A stretch of DNA of 64,000 nucleotides from Caballeronia sp031450805 (GTDB taxonomy: Bacteria > Pseudomonadota > Gammaproteobacteria > Burkholderiales > Burkholderiaceae): the NCBI RefSeq assembly GCF_031450805.1, contig NZ_JARTVY010000001.1, forward strand, positions 124,001-188,000, written 5' to 3'. Position numbers and translations under genes: made by a program. The notes under the pieces are model-generated. The model was not told the DNA's origin. It searched no databases and worked only from the letters and a program-made list of their open reading frames with translations. Positions 27,859 to 36,458 of the stretch are shown piece after piece. Position 1 is the first letter of the stretch; each line of letters begins with the position of its first letter.

Positions 27859-28904
27859 GGCTGCGCGTCTTGCTTGTTCGATACGCCCGCCGAATCGAAG
27901 CTCGCCATCTCGTCGACGAACGCGACGGCCGCGCGCAGGATCGGCAACGCGAGCGCCGCGCCCGTGCCTTCGCCGAGACGCAGGTCGAGTTGCAGGAGCG
28001 GCGCGGCACTGAAATGCGCCAGCATGCGCCGATGCCCCGCCTCGTCCGATGCGTGCGCGAACACGCAATAGTCGAGCACCTCCGGCGCGATCTTCGACGC
28101 GACGAGCAGCGCCGAACTCGCGATGAAGCCGTCGACGAGCACCGTCATGCGCGCCTCGGCTGCAGCGAGATACGCGCCCGTCATCATCGCAATCTCGAAG
28201 CCGCCGAAAGTGGCGAGCGTATCGATCGCATCGCCGCTCGATTCGCGCGACGCGAGCGCGCGGGCCAGCACGTCGCGTTTATGCGCGAGCCCTCGATCGT
28301 CGAGACCGGTGCCGCGTCCGACGCAATCGTCGATCGGCAACGCGCACAACCGGCTCATCAGGCACGCCGCCGCCGATGTATTCGCGATGCCCATCTCGCC
28401 GAAGCCGATCACGTTCGTGCCGAGCGACGCGTGATGCCGCACGCGCGCCGCGCCCCGCGCGATGCCTTCCAGCGCCGTGTCGCGCGACATCGCCGCTTCG
28501 CGTGCGAAGTTGCGGGTGCCGGGGCCGAGCGACAATCGTTCGTATCCCTGATCGATGGGTATCGGCGTCGCAACGCCCGCATCGACGATTTCGAGCGTCA
28601 TGCCGACGGAACGCGAGAGCGCATTGATCGCCGCGCCTCCGCTCAGAAAATTCGCGACCATCTGCGCCGTCACTTCCTGCGGATACGGACTCACGCCTTC
28701 CGCCGCGATGCCGTGATCGCCCGCGAAGACGATCATCGCGGGACGTTCGACGCGCGGCTTCGTCGCGCCCTGTATCAGGCCCATCTGCAGCGCCAGCGAT
28801 TCGAGCCGCCCCAGGCTGCCCGGCGGCTTCGTCTTCATGTCGATGATGCGGCGCAGGTCGGCTTCGATGGCGCGATCGAGCGCGCGGGGCATCGGTATGG
28901 ACAT
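27855..28904 (-). CDS. cobT: Nicotinate-nucleotide-dimethylbenzimidazole phosphoribosyltransferase
   Basis: This enzyme activates the lower ligand base to alpha-ribazole phosphate. The 349-residue product has MKTKPPGSLGRLE near the N-terminus, VFAGDHGIAAEGVSPYPQEV, GFGEMGIANTSAAA and catalytic Glu in LRLGEGTGAALALP. The ATG at 28904 has an AAGGAA ribosome site; a start at 28967 would lie in the upstream ATPase gene. It is fourth in the riboswitch-led operon. Confidence 0.97.
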   Translation of the reverse strand: MSIPMPRALDRAIEADLRRIIDMKTKPPGSLGRLESLALQMGLIQGATKPRVERPAMIVFAGDHGIAAEGVSPYPQEVTAQMVANFLSGGAAINALSRSVGMTLEIVDAGVATPIPIDQGYERLSLGPGTRNFAREAAMSRDTALEGIARGAARVRHHASLGTNVIGFGEMGIANTSAAACLMSRLCALPIDDCVGRGTGLDDRGLAHKRDVLARALASRESSGDAIDTLATFGGFEIAMMTGAYLAAAEARMTVLVDGFIASSALLVASKIAPEVLDYCVFAHASDEAGHRRMLAHFSAAPLLQLDLRLGEGTGAALALPILRAAVAFVDEMASFDSAGVSNKQDAQP

Positions 28905-28926
28905 GGGCTGTTCCTTGGTGAAATGA

Positions 28927-29703
28927 TCAAATGGGAAAGCGAGGCACGAGCGCCTCATGCCCGCCATCGCGGATCAGCACGAGCGGATAGCCGAACGCGG
29001 CGCTCGCGCGCTCGGCCGTCAGGACATCGGCGACGCGGCCCGCATACGCGCCACCCTTGCCGTCGAGCAACAGCGCATGCGTGGCGAAACGGCGCGCGAG
29101 GTTCAGATCGTGGCACGAGAGCACGACCGCGCGGCGTTCATCGCGTGCGGCTTTCGCGAGCGCATGCAGGCAATCGATCTGATGATGCAGGTCCAGATGC
29201 GCGAGCGGTTCGTCGAGCAAAAGCAGCGGCGCGTGCTGACACAGCACGGCGGCGAGCGCGACGCGCTGCCGTTCGCCGCCCGACAGCGTCAGCACGTCGC
29301 GCGATGCGAATGCGGCGAGGCCGAGCGCATCGAGCGCGGCGTGGGCGGCGGCGCGGTCGTCGTCGCTTTCCCAGCCCCAGCCGGTGAGATACGGAAAACG
29401 GTTGAGCAGCACGGTGTCGAGCACAGTCGCGCTGAACGCGTCGTGCGTGCTTTGCGGCATCAGCGCGCGATGCCGTGCGAGGTCCGCCGCGCGCCATTGT
29501 TTGAGTGCGCGGCCATCGAGCGATACGCCGCCCGCCGCCGGTTTCGCGAGTCCCGCGAGCACGCCGATGAGCGTCGTCTTGCCCGCGCCGTTCGGCCCCG
29601 CGATGCACCACACTTCGCCCGCCGCGATGGTCGCGCTCAGTTCATCGACCAGTGTGCGGTCGCCAGCGCGGAGCGTGAGCTTGTCGATGCGGAGCGTGTT
29701 CAT
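28927..29703 (-). CDS. btuD: Cobalamin ABC transporter ATP-binding protein
   Basis: This cytoplasmic ATPase powers cobalamin import. The 258-residue protein has Walker A GPNGAGKTT (about 34-42), a Q-loop in LMPQSTHD, ABC signature LSGGERQRV and Walker B LLLLDEPLAHLDLH. The start at 29703 overlaps the permease stop by 4 bases. Siderophore and cobalamin ATPases are alike in sequence; the operon decides for BtuD. Confidence 0.92.
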   Translation of the reverse strand: MNTLRIDKLTLRAGDRTLVDELSATIAAGEVWCIAGPNGAGKTTLIGVLAGLAKPAAGGVSLDGRALKQWRAADLARHRALMPQSTHDAFSATVLDTVLLNRFPYLTGWGWESDDDRAAAHAALDALGLAAFASRDVLTLSGGERQRVALAAVLCQHAPLLLLDEPLAHLDLHHQIDCLHALAKAARDERRAVVLSCHDLNLARRFATHALLLDGKGGAYAGRVADVLTAERASAAFGYPLVLIRDGGHEALVPRFPI

Positions 29704-30698
29704 CGCGGGCGGCGCAAGAGCATCCACAGGAACATCGGCACGCCGACGAGCGCCGTCACCACGCCCACCGGCAACTGCCCCGGCGCGATGACGGTGCGCG
29801 CGGCGAGATCGGCGCTCATCACGGCGAGCCCACCGGCCAGCGGCGCGGCGGGCACGAGCATGCGCTGATCGTTGCCGCATGCAAGCCGCAAGAGATGCGG
29901 CACGACGAGCCCGACGAAGCCGATGGTCCCCGCCGTCGTCACTGCGGCCGCGGCCGCAAGCGACGCCACGAGATACACGCGCAGGCGCAATCGTTCGACG
30001 GGCACGCCGAGCGCGCGCGCGGCCGCATCGCCACGCAGCAGCACGTTCAGTTGCGGCGCGACGGGCACGATCGTGGCAAGCGCCACGACGAGCGCGATCA
30101 TCGCGGGCCAGGGCGTGGCTGCGCCGTTGAGGTCGCCGGTGAGCCAGAAAAGCATGCCGCGCAGCCGGTTCTCCGGCGCAACGCTGAGTATCAGCGTGAT
30201 GAGCGCGCCCCATCCCGCCGCGATCACCACGCCGGTCAGCAACAGCCTCGGTGATGCGTCCTGCTCGCCGTGCCACAGATGCCTGCGCGCAAGGCCGAGC
30301 ACCAGCACGATCGACACGAACGCGCCGATGCACGCGGCAAGGTCGACGCCCCACCACGGCATCGACGCGAGCATCGCGGCAAGCGCGAAGGTCGCCGCGC
30401 CGCCGGATACGCCGAGCACGTACGGCTCCGCGAGCGGATTACGCAGCAGCACTTGCAGCAGCGCACCGGCGAGCGCCAGCAGCGCGCCCGATGCAAAGCC
30501 AGCCAAAGCGCGCGGCAAACGTAACGTAAGGACGATGTCATCGGCGATATCGGGCGTGGCGGAATGCGCGTGCAGCAGCGCGGCGATTGCACGCGACATC
30601 GGCAGATTCACGCTGCCGAGCGCAAGCGACGCCACGAGCATGACGAGCGCCATCGCGCCGAGCGCGAGCCAGATGACGGCGGCGCGGCTAGCGTTCAT
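29700..30698 (-). CDS. btuC: Cobalamin ABC transporter permease, FecCD family
   Basis: This 332-residue inner-membrane permease has about ten hydrophobic helices. Family motifs are LRLPRALAGFASGALLALAGALLQ, RNPLAEPYVLGVSGGA and the C-terminal GTIGFVGLVVPHLLR. It lies between btuB and btuD and should pair with the BtuF-like protein encoded from 25652. It starts 24 bases after the btuB stop. Confidence 0.92.
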   Translation of the reverse strand: MNASRAAVIWLALGAMALVMLVASLALGSVNLPMSRAIAALLHAHSATPDIADDIVLTLRLPRALAGFASGALLALAGALLQVLLRNPLAEPYVLGVSGGAATFALAAMLASMPWWGVDLAACIGAFVSIVLVLGLARRHLWHGEQDASPRLLLTGVVIAAGWGALITLILSVAPENRLRGMLFWLTGDLNGAATPWPAMIALVVALATIVPVAPQLNVLLRGDAAARALGVPVERLRLRVYLVASLAAAAAVTTAGTIGFVGLVVPHLLRLACGNDQRMLVPAAPLAGGLAVMSADLAARTVIAPGQLPVGVVTALVGVPMFLWMLLRRPR

Positions 30699-30722
30699 CG
30701 CGTCTCGATGACGGCGTCATGC

Positions 30723-32597
30723 TCACGACGGATGCCATCCGAGTGTGATATACGCGCCGCGTCGCGGCGTGTTGTACGAGTAAGCGAGTTCATAGTCCCG
30801 GTCGAACAGATTGTCGATGCGCGCGCTCACGTACCACGACTTCGTGATGTCATAGCGCGCGGACAGATTGACCACGCCGTAGCCTGCAAGCGTCGAATCG
30901 TAATCGCTGCGCGCGCCGCTCACGATCCACTCGCCGCCCACGCGCCATCGTCCGATCGATCGATGCGCCGACAGCGATGCGAAGCGCCGCGCACGTCGCG
31001 TCAGCTCTTCGTGATTCGTCTCGTCGACGGGATTCTGGAACGTGACACCGGCGCGTAGATCCGTTGCGCCCACATGCCCCGCCCACGATCCCTCGACGCC
31101 CTGCACTTTCGCGCGCCCCACGTTCTGCGCGATATAGAAGCCGCTGCCATCCGATACGTAATCGATCAGATTCGAATAGCGCGTCTGGAATGCCGTCACG
31201 CGCAGCACGCCCACTTTGTCCGATGCGTACTGCAACGCCGCTTCGACCGAATGGCTGCGCTCCGGTTGAATCGACGCATTGCCGCTGAACGGATAGTAGA
31301 GGTCATCGAAGCTCGGGGCGCGGAACGACACCGCATAGCTCGCGCTCGCGCGCCAGTGGGCATCGAACCTGTAGGCGTAGCCGAGATAGTAGCTGTTCGC
31401 GCCGCCGAAATCGGAATACTGGTCGTGACGCACGTTCGCCTGAACCTCGCTCGAGCCGAAGCGCCCCACGTAACCCGCGAACACCGAATTCACGTGACGG
31501 TCCGGCGCGCTCAGCTGATCCGAATCGAGCGATTGATCGAGATGCTCGTAGCCGAACAGCAGCTTGTGGGCATCGGCGAGCCTGAAGTCGTTCTGCCAGA
31601 GGTACTGATGCGTCTCCGAGTTGAATCGGCTCGTATAGACGCCGTTCTGCTCGATGTTCGCGCGGTCCTGCCCCTGCGCCATCGTGAAGTGCGTGGTCCA
31701 GCGGTCGGTCAGCTTGCCGTTCGCGAACACCGACGCCGAGCGCACGCGGTCGTGCGTCTTGTTGATGTCGGTCGGCGAGCCGTAGGCATCGTCGAAGCTG
31801 TCGACGCCGTTCGCTTGCAAAAAGCGCACGCCCGCGTCCCACTTGTCGGTGAACTTGTGGCGCAGCGTCGCCGCGACGCTTTCGTTGAGATAGCCGTTCG
31901 CGTTCGGGTTGGCATTGGGCGCAAGCGCGGGATCGATCGACGAGAAGCCGTCGGTCTTTTCGCGGGACACGTTGAGGCTGAACGTGGTGCGGCCATCGGC
32001 GTCGAGCGCGCCGTCGACGCCCGCCGACTGACGCTGCGTGTGATAGCTGCCGTACTCGGCTTCGAAGTGGAAGCGCGGCGGGTGTGCATCGCCCTCTTTC
32101 GTGAAGATCTGCACGACGCCGCCGATCGCATTCGATCCATACAGCGCCGATACATTGCCGTTCACGACTTCGACGCGATCGGTCTGATCGAGCATTAGCT
32201 GCGACAACTGCGCCGCGCCGAGCGATACCGACTCCACGCGCACGCCGTCGATCAGCACGAGCGATTGCGACGACGCCGCGCCGCGTATGTACACGCCCGA
32301 ATTCGCGCCTGGCCCGCCGTTGCGGGTGATCTGCACGCCGGGCGCGAGCGCGATGAGGCCGAGCACATCGTCGGCGTTGGTGTCGGCGATGTCCTGCTGG
32401 TCGAAGAGCGATGTCTGCGGAAGCGAATCGGCGAGCGGCTGCGGGCTGCGCGTCGCGGTCACGACGACGGGCGCGAGTGTTTGGGCGGCGGCATCGGCGG
32501 CATCGGCATGCGCGGATTGCACCGGCAGCACGCTGAACGCGGCGCACGCCGCAACGCAAACGGCGCGACGCCTCGTGCCGGACGGAGATGGAACCAT
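30723..32597 (-). CDS. btuB: TonB-dependent cobalamin receptor
   Basis: This outer-membrane receptor for corrinoids has 624 residues: a signal peptide (CVAACAAFSVLPVQSAHADA), a TonB box-like LAPVVVTATRSPQPL near residue 40, a plug domain with GVYIRGAASSQSLVLIDGVR, and a 22-strand barrel. The barrel ends in YNTPRRGAYITLGWHP instead of the common terminal Phe. The start is the ATG at 32597, with GGAAG 10 bases upstream; the open frame runs on into the leader but adds Arg/Cys-rich non-signal sequence. It is the first gene after the cobalamin riboswitch. Confidence 0.93.
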   Translation of the reverse strand: MVPSPSGTRRRAVCVAACAAFSVLPVQSAHADAADAAAQTLAPVVVTATRSPQPLADSLPQTSLFDQQDIADTNADDVLGLIALAPGVQITRNGGPGANSGVYIRGAASSQSLVLIDGVRVESVSLGAAQLSQLMLDQTDRVEVVNGNVSALYGSNAIGGVVQIFTKEGDAHPPRFHFEAEYGSYHTQRQSAGVDGALDADGRTTFSLNVSREKTDGFSSIDPALAPNANPNANGYLNESVAATLRHKFTDKWDAGVRFLQANGVDSFDDAYGSPTDINKTHDRVRSASVFANGKLTDRWTTHFTMAQGQDRANIEQNGVYTSRFNSETHQYLWQNDFRLADAHKLLFGYEHLDQSLDSDQLSAPDRHVNSVFAGYVGRFGSSEVQANVRHDQYSDFGGANSYYLGYAYRFDAHWRASASYAVSFRAPSFDDLYYPFSGNASIQPERSHSVEAALQYASDKVGVLRVTAFQTRYSNLIDYVSDGSGFYIAQNVGRAKVQGVEGSWAGHVGATDLRAGVTFQNPVDETNHEELTRRARRFASLSAHRSIGRWRVGGEWIVSGARSDYDSTLAGYGVVNLSARYDITKSWYVSARIDNLFDRDYELAYSYNTPRRGAYITLGWHPS

Positions 32598-32615
32598 GCG
32601 TGAAGACTTCCAGTT

Positions 32616-32635
32616 CGGGGCTGGCGCGTGCCCCG
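32616..32635 (-). promoter_or_regulatory. Hairpin before btuB, possible riboswitch expression platform
   Basis: CGGGGC at 32616-32621 pairs with GCCCCG at 32630-32635, 19 bases before the btuB ATG and just before its GGAAG ribosome site. It has no T tract, so control of ribosome access is more likely than termination. This is inference. Confidence 0.4.
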
Positions 32636-32694
32636 CTCCCCGCGAGGTCTGTGCGCGACGCGCGCGCCGGTCGTCATGACATGGACGCGCTGGA

Positions 32695-32975
32695 CGATTG
32701 GCCGGTATCCGGGCTGGCGACGCTTCGTCCCGCCTTCCCGCGCATGGCGCGCAGTGGCGTCGACACGCTTCCTGCAGGGCGCACGCATGACGATGAACCA
32801 TGCGATGCGACGCGAGAAACGTGCGAGGGACGACTTGCAACTTGCGTTGCGGTCGCTTACCGTTGCGGGGGCAGCACAGGTTGACGCGTCCCGGTCATGC
32901 GCCGTGGACTTCGCTCCCTGTTTCCCGTTTGACTGCATCCGCGAGAGAAGCGGACGCGAGCACCAAAAGTGCGGC
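32695..32975 (-). promoter_or_regulatory. Cobalamin riboswitch
   Basis: Read on the minus strand, all signature parts appear in order: TTTTGGTGCTCGCG at the 5' end, AAACAGGGAGCGAAGTCC, GCTGCCCCCGCAACGGTAAGC (a 21-base core, here given in joined halves GCTGCCCCCG and CAACGGTAAGC), the B12 box GCCACTG at 32752-32758, GGGAAGGC, and GCCAGCCCGGATACCGGCC closing the aptamer. It precedes btuB by about 100 bases and should repress the btuB-btuC-btuD-cobT-cobS-phosphatase operon when adenosylcobalamin is plentiful. Confidence 0.95.
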
Positions 32976-33175
32976 AAGTTTAGGAGCGGGCATCGGGGCC
33001 GTCAAGAACGCGCGCCGTCCCAGCCGCTTGCAATCAACGCGCACGCTCGCTCTTTCCACACACGAATGCATGGCGATGCACGCATGTTCCGGGGTTGTTA
33101 CGTCTCGAAACGAGACAATTATCGGACGCTGCTTTGAACCGCGCTAAAATGCCAGGTCTTTAGAGGACGCAGCAC

Positions 33176-33571
33176 ATGCTCAACGAACTCGAATCACTGT
33201 CAGGAAACATCGGCCGGCTGATCAAGATCAGCGAGCGCCACAATCAGGCGCGTCTCGCGCTGGAAGCGCAACTCGAACAATTGCGCGCCGACTACGCGGG
33301 CGTACAGGACGAACTCGTGCAGGTGCGAAGCGAGCGCGACGCATTGCAAGCCGAGCGTGACTCGCTCTCCGCGAAGATCGACGACGCTCAGGTGCGCTTG
33401 AACGCCATCCTCGAAAAACTGCCGCGCGGCAAGACGCAGCACGCGGAAAGCGACAATCAACTGGACCTTCTCAACGCCGAAGCCGAAAAGCACGCATCGC
33501 GCGGCGCGCAGCACGAACATGCGCATGCGGAAGAGATGCAGGGCGCTCACCATCACGGAGAGAAGGCATGA
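33176..33571 (+). CDS. Coiled-coil protein upstream of zapA (ZapB-like)
   Basis: The 131-residue protein is nearly all coiled coil between residues 2 and 85, with heptad-like LEAQLEQLRADY and LQAERDSLSAKI, and ends in a His/Glu-rich tail (HEHAHAEEMQ, HHHGEKA). Position directly before zapA with a 4-base ATGA overlap suggests a Z-ring associated factor like ZapB, but similarity is of type, not sequence identity. A TAAAAT box lies 30 bases upstream. It could instead be a family of its own. Confidence 0.7.
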   Translation: MLNELESLSGNIGRLIKISERHNQARLALEAQLEQLRADYAGVQDELVQVRSERDALQAERDSLSAKIDDAQVRLNAILEKLPRGKTQHAESDNQLDLLNAEAEKHASRGAQHEHAHAEEMQGAHHHGEKA

Positions 33572-33882
33572 CGACCACGCAGATCGAAGTATCCATCCTC
33601 GGGCAACCGTATCGCCTCGCGTGCTCGCCTGAAACGGAAGCCGCGTTGCGCGAAGCGGTCGCCCGCGTCGATGCGGAAATGAACAAGATCCGCAATGCAA
33701 GCAGCGTGCGCGGCACGGACCGCATCGCAGTGATGGCCGCGCTGTCGCTGGCGTCCGAATTGCTGCGTCTGCAGGAAAGCGTGCGTCACGGCGAGGCCTT
33801 CCCCGCCGAAGAAATTCGCCGCACGGTGCACTCGATGAACCAGCAGTTGGGCGCGGTCATCGCGCAGTACGAAGTGCAGTAA
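33568..33882 (+). CDS. zapA: Cell division protein ZapA
   Basis: This 104-residue FtsZ-binding protein bundles and stabilises the Z-ring. Family features are VSILGQPYRLACSPE (about 8-22), VDAEMNKIR, and DRIAVMAALSLASELL before a C-terminal coiled coil. The start overlaps the preceding coiled-coil gene by four bases. 6S RNA lies directly downstream, an order common in proteobacteria. Confidence 0.95.
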   Translation: MTTTQIEVSILGQPYRLACSPETEAALREAVARVDAEMNKIRNASSVRGTDRIAVMAALSLASELLRLQESVRHGEAFPAEEIRRTVHSMNQQLGAVIAQYEVQ

Positions 33883-34000
33883 GTGCAGGTTATCTGCATG
33901 ATGGGTTGATCTAATCACCCTCGCGGTGTCAATGAAAAAAAGATACCGCGCGATCGATGGCCGGGGGCTGCATAAGGCAAATGATTGGTGTAGAGTGATG

Positions 34001-34188
34001 TTTCCCTGCCTGGTGCGCCAAGGTCATATATTCCTTGAACCAATGTCACATTGGCACGGTTGCGGAACCTTGTAACACGGGCGCGCGCGTCACTTAGTCT
34101 GATGTACCCGAAGTGTTGCTTACCGCGACCAATCTTGAACCCAGGTTCAGGATGCCGGCCTAGCGGCTGAGGCGGGGACCTTACCCAG
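34001..34188 (+). ncRNA. ssrS: 6S RNA
   Basis: The stretch has the sequence and layout of betaproteobacterial 6S RNA: a 5' arm with GGTGCGCCAAGGTC, a central bubble region, CTTGAACCCAGGTTCAGG (the counterpart of the E. coli CTTGAACCAAGGGTTCAAG hairpin), and a 3' arm GGCGGGGACCTTACCC pairing back (AAGGTC with GACCTT). It lies after zapA as in many proteobacteria. 6S RNA mimics an open promoter and holds sigma-70 RNA polymerase in stationary phase. TAGAGT at 33991-33996 may be its -10. Exact ends are estimates. Confidence 0.9.
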
Positions 34189-34217
34189 ACGGCATCGGTT
34201 TTCACCGATGCCGTTTT
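34189..34217 (+). terminator. Terminator after 6S RNA
   Basis: A perfect 10-bp stem (34189-34198 with 34205-34214) has a 6-base loop and is followed by TTTC and further T. It ends 32 bases before the EVE-domain gene. Confidence 0.8.
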
Positions 34218-34248
34218 CATTTGCATCGTCGACTCTTGCTGCTCCCTC

Positions 34249-34719
34249 ATGCGCTACTGGCTGATGAAGTCCGAACCGGACGAAGCGAGCATCGATCATC
34301 TCGCGCACGCGCCGAAGAAAACCTTGCCGTGGACGGGCGTGCGCAACTATCAGGCGCGCAACTTCATGCGCGACCAGATGACAGTCGGCGACGGCGTGCT
34401 CTTCTATCATTCGAGCTGTCCGGAGCCGGGTATCGCGGGCATCGCGAAGGTGGCGTCGACGGCCTATCCCGATCCCACGCAGTTCGATTCGACAAGCCCC
34501 TACTTCGATCCGAAGTCCACGCCGGACACGCCGCGCTGGCTGCTCGTCGACGTGAGCTTCGTCAGGAAGATCCCGCTCATTTCGCTTGCAGATTTGCGCG
34601 CACACGAGGCGCTCGCCGACATGCAGGTGCTCGCGCGCGGCAACCGGCTGTCGATCACGCCTGTCACGGATGCGCAGTGGCGTTTTATTACCGAACGGCT
34701 CGCCGGGAATCGGAACTAA
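34249..34719 (+). CDS. EVE-domain protein
   Basis: The 156-residue protein begins MRYWLMKSEPDEASIDHL and contains WTGVRNYQARNFMRDQM, GDGVLFYHSSC and the PYFDPKSTPDTPRW segment. All are typical of EVE (PUA-like) domains that recognise modified bases in RNA or DNA. Function in this organism is unknown. It is the stand-alone form, not fused to McrB or a helicase. It is preceded by the 6S terminator and followed after 64 bases by the SIMPL gene. Confidence 0.9.
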   Translation: MRYWLMKSEPDEASIDHLAHAPKKTLPWTGVRNYQARNFMRDQMTVGDGVLFYHSSCPEPGIAGIAKVASTAYPDPTQFDSTSPYFDPKSTPDTPRWLLVDVSFVRKIPLISLADLRAHEALADMQVLARGNRLSITPVTDAQWRFITERLAGNRN

Positions 34720-34783
34720 GGACGCGGCCGGACCGCCTAAAGGGCGTCGCGAAACGCGCGACGTTACAGGCCGGAGTCCTTCG

Positions 34784-35512
34784 ATGATGAACAAGAAAAC
34801 CGCCGCCGCACTCGCTCTTGCGATGTCGAGCGCCGCGCTCACCTTTTCGGCCACTGCCGCTGCGCAGACGGTCATTACCAATCCGCAGCCTTCGGGCGTG
34901 CTCTCGCTGTCGGCTCAGGCCAGTGCGCAAGTGCCGCAGGATGTCGTCACCATCACGCTCTTCTACGAGCAGGAAGCCGCCGACCCTTCATCGCTCACCA
35001 CGACGCTGAATCAGCGTGCCGAGGCCGCGTTGCGCGAGGCGAAGGGCGTCGATGGCGTCACGGCGAAAAGCGGTGCGTTCAGCGTGTATCCGTCGACGGA
35101 CCGCGACGGCAAGATATCCGCGTGGCGGGGGCGTACCGAAGTCGTGCTCGAATCGCATGACTTCGCGGCGGCGTCGAAGCTCGCGGGCAAGATGAGTTCG
35201 TCGATGCAGGTCGGCAACGTCACGTTCTCGCTGTCGCCGGAAGCGCAGCGCGCCGCCGCGCAGAAGCTCTCGACGCAGGCCATCGAATCGTTCCGCAAGC
35301 AGGCGCAGGCTGCATCGCAGGCATTCGGCTACAGCAGCTTCACGATTCGGGAAGTGAACGTCGGTCAAAGCGGCGTTGCGCCGCGTCCGGTGATGATGAT
35401 GCAGGCGCGCGGCATGAACGCCGATGCGAAGATGGCCGCGCCGATGGCGCTGGAAGCCGGCACGACGATGGTGACCGTCGACGTATCCGGCTCCGTGCAG
35501 ATGGGGCGTTGA
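34784..35512 (+). CDS. SIMPL (DUF541) domain periplasmic protein
   Basis: The 242-residue protein has a signal peptide (MMNKKTAAALALAMSSAALTFSATAAAQ, given here only to define the cleavage after about residue 27 in two parts: MMNKKTAAALALAM and SSAALTFSATAAAQ). One SIMPL/DUF541 domain follows with ASAQVPQDVVTITL, the Ser/Ala-rich helices and VTVDVSGSVQMG at the end. It is exported to the periplasm; the family has no settled function beyond envelope stress links. The ATG at 34784 has CCGGAG upstream; longer open frame upstream overlaps the EVE gene and is discounted. It converges on lgt with 12 bases between. Confidence 0.88.
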   Translation: MMNKKTAAALALAMSSAALTFSATAAAQTVITNPQPSGVLSLSAQASAQVPQDVVTITLFYEQEAADPSSLTTTLNQRAEAALREAKGVDGVTAKSGAFSVYPSTDRDGKISAWRGRTEVVLESHDFAAASKLAGKMSSSMQVGNVTFSLSPEAQRAAAQKLSTQAIESFRKQAQAASQAFGYSSFTIREVNVGQSGVAPRPVMMMQARGMNADAKMAAPMALEAGTTMVTVDVSGSVQMGR

Positions 35513-35524
35513 ACGAGCCCGTGC

Positions 35525-36421
35525 TCAGGCGGCGTTGGCCGGCACGCGCCGATGCCGCTTGTACGCCCACACCATCATGACGATGCCCGCGATGACCATC
35601 GGCAGAGAAAGCCACTGGCCCATCGAAAGATTGAGCGCGAGCAGGCCGAGATAATCGTCCGGTTCGCGCGCGAATTCCACCGTGAAGCGCGCGAGTCCAT
35701 AGCCGATCAGAAAGAGCGCGGATACGGCGCCCATCGGACGCGGCTTGCGCGAGAACGTCCAGATCAGAATGAACAGCACGATGCCTTCCAGCGCGATTTC
35801 ATACAACTGAGACGGATGGCGCGGCAGCATCTGATACCGCTGAAAGATTTCGGTCAGATGCCATTGCGCATCCAGTTGCGGATTTTTGGCGAGCCAGACG
35901 GCGTCGTCATTCGATGAGTGCTGGAAGAGCATGGCCCACGGCGCGGTCGGGTCGGTCACGCGGCCCCACAGTTCACCGTTGATGAAGTTGCCGAGGCGCC
36001 CCGCCGCGAGACCGAGCGGGACCATCGGCGCGACGAAATCCGTCACCTGCAGCCACGTGCGCTTGCGCTGATGCGCGAAGAGCACCATCGCGAGCGTGAC
36101 GCCGAGAAAGCCGCCGTGGAACGACATCCCGCCTTCCCAAACCTTGAAGACATCGAGCGGATGCGCGAGATAGTAGCTCGCCTTGTAAAACACCACGTAA
36201 CCGAGGCGTCCGCCGAGAATGGTGCCGAGCACGCCGTAGAACAGCATGTCGTCGATGTCCTTCGCGGTCCAGCCCTGATTCGCGACGAACGGCAGCCGCA
36301 GCCGCAGCCTGCCGATGACGATGGCCGATATGAATGCGACCAGATACATGAGGCCGTACCAGCGCACGGCGAGCGGTCCGAGATGAATCGCGACGGGATC
36401 GAAATTGGGATGTATGAGCAT
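35525..36421 (-). CDS. lgt: Prolipoprotein diacylglyceryl transferase
   Basis: This inner-membrane enzyme adds diacylglycerol to the lipobox cysteine of prolipoproteins, such as the lipoproteins at 6.1 and 8.1 kb. The 298-residue product has seven or so membrane helices, the HGG motif MSFHGGFLG and the Lgt signature AAGRLGNFINGELWGR, with RHPSQLYE later. A cytoplasmic Arg/His tail ends the protein. It is a single-gene unit. Confidence 0.97.
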   Translation of the reverse strand: MLIHPNFDPVAIHLGPLAVRWYGLMYLVAFISAIVIGRLRLRLPFVANQGWTAKDIDDMLFYGVLGTILGGRLGYVVFYKASYYLAHPLDVFKVWEGGMSFHGGFLGVTLAMVLFAHQRKRTWLQVTDFVAPMVPLGLAAGRLGNFINGELWGRVTDPTAPWAMLFQHSSNDDAVWLAKNPQLDAQWHLTEIFQRYQMLPRHPSQLYEIALEGIVLFILIWTFSRKPRPMGAVSALFLIGYGLARFTVEFAREPDDYLGLLALNLSMGQWLSLPMVIAGIVMMVWAYKRHRRVPANAA

Positions 36422-36458
36422 CGTAAGAAGTGAAGCAAAGCGAGAAGTCAGGCACGAA

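Noticed and set aside
26543..28009. 488-codon frame that would fuse cobT/cobS sequence to the phosphatase
   Set aside because: Its N-terminal part is out-of-frame cobS and cobT sequence; only the portion from 27112 is the real phosphatase.
28927..30357. 476-codon frame that would extend btuD upstream
   Set aside because: The extra part is btuC read in another frame; btuD starts at 29703 with the usual overlap.
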